A stretch of DNA of 6,530 nt from Pseudomonadota bacterium (GTDB lineage: Bacteria; Pseudomonadota; Gammaproteobacteria; Steroidobacterales; Woeseiaceae). The notes under the pieces were generated by a model, which saw only the letters and a program-made list of their open reading frames with translations, had not been told where the DNA came from and did no database searches. Shown piece by piece: positions 1-6,048 of the stretch. Made by a program: the position numbers and the translations under genes. The stretch spans positions 1 to 6,530 of the forward strand of contig JAKSCZ010000575.1 in the NCBI GenBank assembly GCA_022360335.1, written 5' to 3'. Every line of letters starts with the position of its first letter. Position 1 is the first letter of the stretch.

Positions 1-1695
1 AGCGCGGTCGCCGTCGCGATGTCCGCGCGGCGCTTCGCCCACCGGCGCATGGACGCCGTGGCGCTGATGAAGAGCCTGGGCGCGACGCAGGGCTTCGTCA
101 TCACGGTTGCACTGATGCAGCTCACGCTCCTCGGTATCCTCGGCGTGCTCGCCGGCTGCATCGTCGGTTACGCCGCCGAAGCGCTGCTCGCCGGGATTCT
201 CGCGGACCTGCTGCAGGGCGACCTGCCCGGTACGGGCTTCCGCCCCGTCGTGCTTGCCGCCGGCAGCGCGCTCGTTCTGATGCTCGGCTTCGCGCTGCCG
301 TCGACCATCCGGCTTCGCGACACGCCGCCCCTCAGGGTGCTGCGCCACGACGAGATGTCGCCCGCGCCGTCACGGCTGCTCGTCGGCGGCTTGTCGCTCG
401 CGGCGGTTGCCGTGCTGTTGTATCGCTCGGTCGGCGACCCGCGCCTGCTCGCGATCCTGATCGGCGGCATCGTCGTCATCGCCGGCCTGCTGTACCTCGT
501 CGGCCGCGGTCTCGTCGCCGTTGCAGGGCGCGCCCGCTCCGGCGTCGGCGTCGCCTGGCGCTACGGGCTCGCCAACGTGTCGCGCCGCGGTCGCGACAGC
601 GCCGTGCAGGTCGTCGCGTTCGGGCTGGGTATCGCCGTCCTGCTGCTGCTGACGCTCGTCAGGACCGACCTGCTGCAGCGATGGCAGGCGACGCTCGACG
701 ACCGGGCTCCCAATCACTTCCTGATCAACATCCAGCCGCACGAAGTCGATCCCGTCGGCAGGCTGCTGGCCGCGAACGGCATGGACGTGCCGGCGTTCAC
801 GCCGCTCGTCCGTGCGCGCATGACGACGATCAACGGCGAGTCGGTCAAGGATCGGAGCTACCCGAACGAGGACGGCGAATGGCTCGCGAATCGCGAGGCG
901 AACCTGTCCTGGAGCGCCGAACTGGGCACGAGCAACGAGATCGTGGACGGCGAGTGGTGGTCTCCCGGCTACGCCGGTCCGCCGCTGATCTCGATCGAGG
1001 AGCAGGCGGCCGCCGACGCCGGCCTCGCGATCGGGGACGTGCTCGGTTTTTTGGTCGCAGGACGCGAGGTCGAGGCGACCGTCGCGAGCGTTCGCAAGAT
1101 CGACTGGGATTCGTTCCAGCCGAATTTTTTCATTGTCCTGTCGCCCGGAGCGCTCGACGGCATGCCGACGACTTTCATCTCGAGCCTGCGCGTCGGGCAG
1201 GCGGAGAAGCCGGCGCTCACGGACCTCATGCGCCGGCATCCGGGCATCTCGGTCATCGATCTCGGGGCGATCCTGCGGCAGGTCCGGGGCATCATCGAGA
1301 AGGCGAGCCTCGCGGTGCAGGCCGTGTTCGCGTTCACGCTCGCGGCCGGTATCGCGGTGCTGTTTGCCGCCGTACAGTCGACCATCGACGAGCGCCGCTT
1401 CGAAAGCGCGATGCTCAGAGCCCTCGGTGCGCGGCGGCGGACCGTTTTCGCCGGCGTCATGGCGGAGTTTGCGGCGCTGGGTGCGGCAGCGGGCGTGCTC
1501 GCGTCCGCGGGCGCCTCGGCGCTCGCCGCGGTCGTCGCGGTGCGGCTTTTCGAGTTGCCGTACGAGTTCAATCCGCTGATCTGGGTCGCCGGCGTCGGAG
1601 CAGGCATTCTCGTCGTGTCCGTCAGCGGCTTCTTCGCCGCTCGCGGCGCAGTCAATGCGGCACCCGTCGACGTGCTTCGGGGCGCGCCGGGATGA
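1..1695 (+). CDS. ybbP: YbbP-like ABC transporter permease (FtsX family), 5' end missing
   Basis: Inner-membrane permease subunit of a MacB/FtsX-type ABC exporter. The family usually pairs with a YbbA-like ATPase, which would lie upstream outside the window. The frame is open from base 1, so the ATG at 19 is internal and 564 residues are visible. E. coli YbbP is about 800 residues, so roughly the first third is missing. Numbering from the first visible codon, hydrophobic segments lie near residues 33-63, 83-101, 127-141, 147-171, 200-218, 437-461, 489-516 and 527-553. A long soluble, presumably periplasmic stretch lies at about 225-430. Two FtsX-like repeats are visible: each has a cytoplasmic 'LMKSLGAT' or 'MLRALGAR' motif before a membrane helix, and each ends in a 'PPLRVLR' or 'APVDVLRG' tail. 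The substrate is unknown; in E. coli the locus is linked by annotation to lysophospholipase/thioesterase TesA. The stop overlaps the next start (ATGA), suggesting translational coupling. Confidence 0.88.
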   Translation, partial: SAVAVAMSARRFAHRRMDAVALMKSLGATQGFVITVALMQLTLLGILGVLAGCIVGYAAEALLAGILADLLQGDLPGTGFRPVVLAAGSALVLMLGFALPSTIRLRDTPPLRVLRHDEMSPAPSRLLVGGLSLAAVAVLLYRSVGDPRLLAILIGGIVVIAGLLYLVGRGLVAVAGRARSGVGVAWRYGLANVSRRGRDSAVQVVAFGLGIAVLLLLTLVRTDLLQRWQATLDDRAPNHFLINIQPHEVDPVGRLLAANGMDVPAFTPLVRARMTTINGESVKDRSYPNEDGEWLANREANLSWSAELGTSNEIVDGEWWSPGYAGPPLISIEEQAAADAGLAIGDVLGFLVAGREVEATVASVRKIDWDSFQPNFFIVLSPGALDGMPTTFISSLRVGQAEKPALTDLMRRHPGISVIDLGAILRQVRGIIEKASLAVQAVFAFTLAAGIAVLFAAVQSTIDERRFESAMLRALGARRRTVFAGVMAEFAALGAAAGVLASAGASALAAVVAVRLFELPYEFNPLIWVAGVGAGILVVSVSGFFAARGAVNAAPVDVLRGAPG

Positions 1696-2108
1696 ACGAA
1701 CCACGGCTGTCCTGCGGCGTCGTCGTTGCGCGCCGGACGGGAGCGGGCTGGCTCACGCTGATGTTGCGTGCGTTCCACCACTGGGACTTCCCGAAGGGCG
1801 TTCGCGAAGCCGGTGAGGAGCCGATGCAGGCGGCGGTCCGTGAGGTCGGCGAGGAGACCGGCATCGACGACCTCGAGTTCGGCTGGGGCAGCCGCTACTT
1901 CGATACCGGCCCCTACAGTCGCGGCAAGGTCGCCCGTTATTTCATTGCGACGACGGACAGGCAGGACGTCGTCATGGGGCCGTCGCCGGAAACCGGCGAG
2001 CCGGAGCACCATGAATGGCGCTGGGTCTCGTTCGACGAGGCGTACGACCTCGGCTCGCCGCGCGTACGCCAGATCGTGCAATGGGCGCGCCAGATCATCG
2101 GCACGTGA
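1692..2108 (+). CDS. Nudix hydrolase, Ap4A hydrolase-like
   Basis: A 138-residue single-domain Nudix hydrolase, a metal-dependent pyrophosphatase acting on nucleoside diphosphates linked to another group. The Nudix box spans residues 36-58 and fits the consensus at every fixed position: G36, E42, R50-E51, E54-E55, G57, I58. It is preceded by 'WDFPKG' (31-36). This 'FPKG' lead-in, the small size and the 'HHEWRWVSFDEA' segment (106-117) resemble diadenosine tetraphosphate hydrolases of the NUDT2/MutT group, but substrate cannot be fixed from sequence. The ATG at 1692 overlaps the upstream stop by four bases. It leaves only four residues before the first strand (LSCGVVVARR), the usual Nudix start. 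The open frame extends further upstream, but that part lies over the permease gene and is not Nudix-like. The gene is probably translated by coupling to the permease; a functional link between them is not evident. Confidence 0.93.
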   Translation: MNEPRLSCGVVVARRTGAGWLTLMLRAFHHWDFPKGVREAGEEPMQAAVREVGEETGIDDLEFGWGSRYFDTGPYSRGKVARYFIATTDRQDVVMGPSPETGEPEHHEWRWVSFDEAYDLGSPRVRQIVQWARQIIGT

Positions 2109-2136
2109 GGAGATAAGGGACAGTTACCTTATCTCC
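2109..2136. terminator. Perfect inverted repeat filling the gap between convergent genes
   Basis: Arms GGAGATAAGG (2109-2118) and CCTTATCTCC (2127-2136) pair perfectly over 10 bp around the 8-nt loop GACAGTTA. The element begins at the base after the Nudix TGA and ends at the base before the dehydrogenase TAG read on the other strand. Position between two convergent genes suggests a bidirectional transcription stop or mRNA 3'-end stabiliser. Neither side has a run of U, so it is not a classical intrinsic terminator. It could instead be a copy or remnant of a dispersed palindromic (REP-like) repeat; the loop-side sequence GGGACAGTTACC recalls repeats near IS200-like/RAYT transposases in gammaproteobacteria, from memory only. 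Confidence 0.5.
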
Positions 2137-3090
2137 CTAAACGACCCGGTTGCGCTCCTCGCCCGCCAGGAATGCCCGGACGTTCGCCGTGAGTTCGTCG
2201 ATCGCGTTCTGCCGGGCCTCGCGTGTCGCCCAGGCGATGTGCGGCGTCAGCATGAGGTTGTCGCCGTCGTAGTCGAGCAGGGGATCGCCGCCGACGGGCG
2301 GCTCCGCAGGCAATACGTCGACGGCCGCGCCGGCAATCTCGCCGTCGCGCAGCGCGCCGGCGAGCGCCGCGGAGTCGACCAGCGCGCCGCGCGCCGTGTT
2401 GATGAGCAGGGCGGTTTTCTTCATCGCCCGGAACTGCCCGGCGCCGAACAGGCCGCGCGTCGTCTCGTCGAGCGGGCAGTGCAGAGAGATCACGTCGGAG
2501 CGGGCCAGCAACTCGTCGAACGCTACCCTCCCCTCGGGCACCGTGTCGCTGCCCGGACGCGCGGCGACGATCACGCGCATGCCGAAGGCCCCGGCGATGC
2601 GGGCGACGCCCCGGCCGAGCTCGCCGTAGCCCACGAGGCCGAGCGTCATTGCCGAGAGCTGGTTGTTCGGCCTGTTCAGCATGCAGAAGACGGCCGCGTC
2701 CTGCCACGCGCCTTGCCGCACGTCCGCGGCATAATTGCTCAGGTTGTGTGACAGGTTGAGCATGCAGCCGAATACGTGTTCGACGACCGAGTCCGTGCAG
2801 TAGGCGCGGATGTTGGCGACGGCCACGCCGTGCTTTTTCGCAGCCTCGAGGTCGATGACGTCGGTCCCGGTCGCCGTCAGCCCGATGAAGCGCAGCCGGG
2901 GCGCGCCCTCGAACAGCGACTCGGAGATGATCGCCTTGTTGCCGAGCACGATCTCGGCGTTCGCGATGCGTGCCGCGATTTCGTCATGCGTCGACTCGTC
3001 ATGGAGTTCGAGGCCGGGCAACAGCGCCTCGAGTTCGCGGATGTCGAGGCCGGGACCCATCGTGGCCCAGTCGAGCATGACGGCTTTCAT
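2137..3090 (-). CDS. hprA: D-2-hydroxyacid dehydrogenase, glycerate dehydrogenase/hydroxypyruvate reductase type
   Basis: Cytosolic NAD(P)H-dependent reductase, 317 residues, the usual family length. It probably interconverts hydroxypyruvate or glyoxylate with D-glycerate or glycolate. The N-terminal substrate domain opens with 'MKAVMLDWATMGPG', typical of the HprA group. The Rossmann dinucleotide motif is G154-Y-G-E-L-G159. The catalytic triad of the family is complete: R234 in 'NTARGALVD', E263 in 'DVLPAEPP' and H284 in 'LTPHIAW'. The ATG at 3090 is preferred. A TTG nine codons upstream (3117) stays in frame, but the added residues (RQRGSNIH) do not look like family sequence and would leave only 11 bases before the divergent gene. 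The gene is convergent with the Nudix gene and divergent from the YcgN operon, so it is probably transcribed alone. The exact substrate is inferred from similarity to HprA; other 2-ketoacids are possible. Confidence 0.92.
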   Translation of the reverse strand: MKAVMLDWATMGPGLDIRELEALLPGLELHDESTHDEIAARIANAEIVLGNKAIISESLFEGAPRLRFIGLTATGTDVIDLEAAKKHGVAVANIRAYCTDSVVEHVFGCMLNLSHNLSNYAADVRQGAWQDAAVFCMLNRPNNQLSAMTLGLVGYGELGRGVARIAGAFGMRVIVAARPGSDTVPEGRVAFDELLARSDVISLHCPLDETTRGLFGAGQFRAMKKTALLINTARGALVDSAALAGALRDGEIAGAAVDVLPAEPPVGGDPLLDYDGDNLMLTPHIAWATREARQNAIDELTANVRAFLAGEERNRVV

Positions 3091-3128
3091 ATGGATATTC
3101 GATCCGCGCTGGCGCAAAGTACCGGAAC
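3091..3128. promoter_or_regulatory. Short divergent spacer
   Basis: These 38 bases separate the dehydrogenase start (- strand) from the YcgN start (+ strand). Promoters for both transcripts must lie here or extend into the facing genes, since a full bacterial promoter plus leader barely fits. It is AT-richer at the dehydrogenase end (ATGGATATTC) than the surroundings. No convincing -35/-10 pair, operator or strong Shine-Dalgarno could be identified on either strand. Confidence 0.3.
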
Positions 3129-3569
3129 ATGACCGAACCGTTCTGGAAACGCAAATCGCTCGTCGAGATGAATCGCAGGGAGTGGGAGTCCCTCTGCGAC
3201 GGCTGCGCGCTTTGCTGCCTGCACAAGGTGCAGGACGAGGACACCGGCGAGGTGTTCTACACGGACATCGCCTGCCGCTTGCTGGATACGGATACCTGTC
3301 GCTGTACGGACTACGCGAACCGGGCGAAAGAAATCGCCGACTGCCTCGTGCTCCGCGCCGGCGAGCCCGAGCGTTTCGACTGGTTGCCTGCGAGCTGTGC
3401 GTACCGCAGACTCGCCAGGGGCAAGGACCTGCCCGAATGGCACCCGTTGATCACGGGCGACCCCGGCAGCGTCCACGCAGCGGGGATATCGACAAAGGAC
3501 TTCGCCGTGTCGGAGAACGAGATGCAGGAGTGGCGTATCGTTCTCGACCTCGGCGCGAACGAGGATTGA
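3129..3569 (+). CDS. ycgN: YcgN/UPF0260 family cysteine-cluster protein
   Basis: A 146-residue protein of the YcgN family (UPF0260, YkgJ-type zinc- or iron-chelating cysteine cluster); the biochemical role is not established. Nine cysteines are visible: C23, C26, C29 and C30 in 'CDGCALCC', C49 in 'DIACRLLD', C57 and C59 in 'TCRCTDY', C72 in 'IADCLVL' and C90 in 'ASCAYR'. This full set is the family signature and points to a bound metal or cluster. The N terminus 'FWKRKSLVEMNRREWESLCDGC' region (residues 5-26) and the central 'WLPASCAYR' are also typical, and length matches the E. coli protein (about 150). It is soluble, with no signal peptide. The ATG at 3129 has only a weak upstream GG-rich sequence. 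It is first in a run of four + strand genes; its stop is one base before the next start. Whether it serves the flavoenzymes downstream is unknown. Confidence 0.93.
   Translation: MTEPFWKRKSLVEMNRREWESLCDGCALCCLHKVQDEDTGEVFYTDIACRLLDTDTCRCTDYANRAKEIADCLVLRAGEPERFDWLPASCAYRRLARGKDLPEWHPLITGDPGSVHAAGISTKDFAVSENEMQEWRIVLDLGANED
3561..3564 (+). promoter_or_regulatory. Ribosome binding site of the deiodinase-like gene
   Basis: GAGG lies inside the end of the YcgN gene, six bases before the GTG at 3571. It supports GTG as start. The only nearby ATG (3569-3571) is followed at once by TGA and cannot be used. Confidence 0.55.
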
Positions 3570-3570
3570 T

Positions 3571-4245
3571 GTGAGCGACTTTCCGAGCGTACCGCTGAGC
3601 CGGTATCGCGAGTACCCGATCGACGAGATGCGAGCGCGTCTCGGCGATTTCTATGCGGACCTCGATCGCCGCCGCAGCGTGCGCGAGTTCTCGGATCGTC
3701 CGATACCCCGCGACATCGTCGAGACGGCGTTGAAAGCGGCCAATACGGCGCCGAGCGGAGCGAACCTGCAACCCTGGCATTTCGTCGTCGTATCGGGCCC
3801 CGAGACCAAAAGGAAGATACGCGAGGCGGCGGAGGCCGAGGAGCGCGAGTTCTATACGCGCCGTGCGCCCGAGGCGTGGCTGGCCGCACTCGAACCGCTC
3901 GGCACGGACGAGCGCAAGCCGTTTCTCGAGACCGCGCCGTACCTGATCGCCGTGTTCCTGCAGAAGTTCGGGGAATTGCCGGACGGTCGCAAGGTCAAGC
4001 ACTACTATCCGGCGGAGTCGACGGGTCTCGCGACCGGATTCCTGATCGCCGCACTGCACCGCGCCGGCCTGGCCACGCTGACGCACACGCCGAGTCCGAT
4101 GGGATTCCTGAACCGGATTCTGGGCCGGCCGAAAAGCGAGCGGCCCTTCCTGTTGCTGGTCGCCGGTTACCCGGCGGACGATGCCCGCGTGCCGGACATC
4201 GCGCGCAAGACGCTCGGCGAATTCGCGTCGTGGATCGATACCTAG
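3571..4245 (+). CDS. Nitroreductase-superfamily flavoprotein, iodotyrosine deiodinase-like
   Basis: A 224-residue FMN enzyme of the nitroreductase fold, closest in recalled sequence to animal iodotyrosine deiodinase (IYD), which reductively removes halogen from mono- and diiodotyrosine. FMN-contact motifs are visible: R34-R35-S36-V37-R38 near the N terminus, 'TAPSGAN' (59-65) and 'THTP' (171-174). Aligned with my recollection of human IYD, residues run ungapped with an offset of 66. The substrate-binding triad E157, Y161, K182 is matched by E91, Y95, K116, and T239 near flavin N5 by T173. Ordinary nitroreductases lack this lid. The protein lacks the membrane anchor of the mammalian enzyme and is presumably cytosolic, dimeric and NAD(P)H-dependent through some electron donor. 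The start is GTG with GAGG six bases upstream. It lies one base after ycgN and nine bases before the AGPS-like gene. Bacterial IYD homologues are known, but their natural substrate is uncertain; general halotyrosine or nitro reduction is an alternative. Confidence 0.88.
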   Translation: MSDFPSVPLSRYREYPIDEMRARLGDFYADLDRRRSVREFSDRPIPRDIVETALKAANTAPSGANLQPWHFVVVSGPETKRKIREAAEAEEREFYTRRAPEAWLAALEPLGTDERKPFLETAPYLIAVFLQKFGELPDGRKVKHYYPAESTGLATGFLIAALHRAGLATLTHTPSPMGFLNRILGRPKSERPFLLLVAGYPADDARVPDIARKTLGEFASWIDT

Positions 4246-4248
4246 GAG
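4244..4248 (+). promoter_or_regulatory. Ribosome binding site of the AGPS-like gene
   Basis: AGGAG overlaps the upstream TAG stop and sits six bases before the ATG at 4255. It is the best Shine-Dalgarno match at a gene start in the window, supports this start and indicates coupled translation with the deiodinase-like gene. Confidence 0.7.
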
Positions 4249-4254
4249 CCGACG

Positions 4255-6048
4255 ATGAAACATGGACGCATCACACCGGCGCCGCCTGCGCAACGCGCCG
4301 AGGACAGGGAAAGCGCTTGTGTCTGGGGTTTCGAGGACACGGCCTTCGAGATGCTGGCGGGCGACGTCGTCAGGCTCAGCGGCGACCGCTACGAACTGGC
4401 CGGGCAGGAGCTGCCGGACTTGCTCGGCTGGGTCCGCGATGCGATTCACCCGGACATTGCCGCCGACAACCTGAATCCGTCGCGATACCCGCCGCCGATC
4501 GAGCGGCCGCGCACGAACCCGGCTTTCGTCGCGGAGATCCGCGGCTTCCTCGGCGAGGACCGGGTCGAAGACGATGCGGAGTTACGGCTGCGCCACGGCC
4601 GCGGGCAAACGCAGGAAGAGATGTATCGCATCAAGTACGACCGGCTCGGGCGGATCCCGGACCTCGTCGTCTTCCCCGGCGGCGAAGACGACGTCGCGGC
4701 GCTCGTCGCGGCGGCCCGCGCGCACGACGTCTGCCTCATTCCCTACGGGGGCGGGACCAACGTCAGTAACGCGCTGAGCTGCCCCGAAGACGAAGACCGC
4801 ATGATCGTGTCGGTCGACATGTGCCGCATGAACCGCATCCTGTGGATCGACCCCGACAACCATATGGCCTGTATCCAGGCCGGCGCGGTCGGCAGGATCA
4901 TCGCCGAGCAGCTCGCCGGGTACGGTTTCACGATGGGACACGAACCCGACAGCATCGAGTTCTCCACGCTGGGCGGCTGGATCGCGACGCACGCGAGCGG
5001 CATGAAGAAGAACCGCTACGGCAACATCGAGGACATCGTGCTCGACGTCACGGTCGTGACGCCGCAGGGCACCTTGTCCCGGCCGACCGTCGTGCCGCGC
5101 GAATCCGTCGGCGTGGGGGATGCCCGGCGCTGGATCTACGGGTCCGAAGGCGGCCTCGGCATCGTGACGCAGGCGGTCGTCAGGCTCTTCCCGCTGCCCG
5201 AGGTGCAGGAATACGGCTCGATCATCTTCCCGAGTCTCGAGAACGGCGTCGACTTCCTCTACGAGCTTACCCGCACCGCGACGCCGCCGGCGAGCGTCCG
5301 GCTCGTCGACAACATGCAGTTCCAGCTCAGCCAGACCCTGAAGCCGCGTTCGGCGGGCCTCGGAAAACTCAGGAGCGCGCTCGAGAAGTGGTTCGTCGTC
5401 AGGGTGAAGGGCTTCGACCCGCAGAAGATGACGGCATGCACGCTCGTCTTCGAGGGCTCGAAGGACCGGGTCGACGCCGAGCGGCGCAGCGTGTACCGCA
5501 TCGCAGGGAAGCACGGCGGCATGAAGGGCGGCGCGTCGAACGGCCGGCGCGGTTACCAGCTCACGTTCGGCATCGCCTACCTGCGCGACTGGATCCTGAA
5601 TCACTGGCTGCTGGCGGAGTCGTTCGAGACGTCGGCGGCGTGGAGCGACGTGATGAAGGTCTGCAACAACGTACGGCGCCGGCTCAACGAGGAGCACGGC
5701 AGGCGTAAGCTGCCCGGCAAGCCGTTCGTGTCGTGTCGCGTCACGCAGGTTTATCCGACCGGCGTTTGCATTTACTTCTATTTCGCCTATTACTTTAAGG
5801 GAGTGGAGAATCCGAGCGACGTCTTCAGCGAAATGGAACATGCCGCACGCGACGAGGTCCTGCGATCGGGCGGATCGCTCTCGCACCATCACGGTATCGG
5901 CAAGATCCGGCGCGACTTCCTGCCCCGGGTCCTGTCCGAGGGGATGCTGAACTGGCAACGACAGATCAAGAAGGCCGTGGATCCGGACAACGTCTTCGGC
6001 GCCGGCAACCAGGCGTTCGATTCGGGAAGCGGTCGTCGTGAACCGTGA
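4255..6048 (+). CDS. agpS: Alkylglycerone-phosphate synthase (AGPS)-like FAD enzyme
   Basis: A 597-residue FAD protein of the VAO/PCMH oxidase family that resembles animal AGPS over nearly its whole length. AGPS swaps the acyl chain of acyl-dihydroxyacetone phosphate for a fatty alcohol, creating the ether bond of ether lipids; FAD acts without net redox. Order of landmarks: 'WGFEDTAF' (24-31); FAD-binding 'PYGGGTNVS' (163-171), 'GHEPDS' (228-233), 'STLGGW' (237-242), 'SGMKKNRYGNIED' (248-260), 'GSEGGLG' (296-302); substrate-side 'ASVRLVDN' (346-353), with R349 matching human R419; 'ESFETSA' (455-461); 'RVTQVYPTG' (495-503); 'CIYFYFA' (505-511); and 'SLSHHHGIGK' (541-550). Y507, H545 and H546 match catalytic Y578, H616, H617 of the mammalian enzyme. 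The peroxisomal presequence is absent, as expected. The next gene overlaps its 3' end by 11 bases and encodes a FAR-type reductase, which fits an ether-lipid role. A generic D-lactate dehydrogenase-like oxidase is unlikely given the intact SHHHG and CIYFYFA motifs. Confidence 0.93.
   Translation: MKHGRITPAPPAQRAEDRESACVWGFEDTAFEMLAGDVVRLSGDRYELAGQELPDLLGWVRDAIHPDIAADNLNPSRYPPPIERPRTNPAFVAEIRGFLGEDRVEDDAELRLRHGRGQTQEEMYRIKYDRLGRIPDLVVFPGGEDDVAALVAAARAHDVCLIPYGGGTNVSNALSCPEDEDRMIVSVDMCRMNRILWIDPDNHMACIQAGAVGRIIAEQLAGYGFTMGHEPDSIEFSTLGGWIATHASGMKKNRYGNIEDIVLDVTVVTPQGTLSRPTVVPRESVGVGDARRWIYGSEGGLGIVTQAVVRLFPLPEVQEYGSIIFPSLENGVDFLYELTRTATPPASVRLVDNMQFQLSQTLKPRSAGLGKLRSALEKWFVVRVKGFDPQKMTACTLVFEGSKDRVDAERRSVYRIAGKHGGMKGGASNGRRGYQLTFGIAYLRDWILNHWLLAESFETSAAWSDVMKVCNNVRRRLNEEHGRRKLPGKPFVSCRVTQVYPTGVCIYFYFAYYFKGVENPSDVFSEMEHAARDEVLRSGGSLSHHHGIGKIRRDFLPRVLSEGMLNWQRQIKKAVDPDNVFGAGNQAFDSGSGRREP
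6024..6029 (+). promoter_or_regulatory. Ribosome binding site of the FAR-like gene
   Basis: GGGAAG lies within the end of the AGPS-like gene, eight bases before GTG at 6038. It supports that GTG as start; the dinucleotide-binding motif follows within eight codons, so no later start is possible. Confidence 0.45.

Noticed and set aside
1046..1131. Two runs of six T in the permease gene (near 1048 and 1125), possible slippage sites or terminators
   Set aside because: No GC-rich hairpin precedes either run, and the protein stays in one consistent frame through both, so nothing suggests programmed frameshifting.
681..1691. Upstream extension of the Nudix frame, which would make a 475-residue protein
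   Set aside because: The upstream part is Arg-rich shadow sequence over the permease gene. The Nudix fold begins right after the ATG at 1692.
370..1704. Long open frame on the - strand (444 codons) opposite the permease
   Set aside because: Its translation is rich in Arg, Asp, Glu and Gly with no recognisable motif, as expected for the antisense of GC-rich coding DNA. The + strand frame has clear FtsX features.
2129..3132. Open frames on the + strand and in another - strand frame across the dehydrogenase
   Set aside because: Arg/Ala/Gly-rich translations with no motif; the 2137-3090 frame carries the complete dehydrogenase motif set.
5761..5805. AT-rich patch that might be an internal promoter
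   Set aside because: The composition is explained by the aromatic codons of the conserved 'CIYFYFAYYFKG' segment of AGPS; no promoter-like spacing was found.
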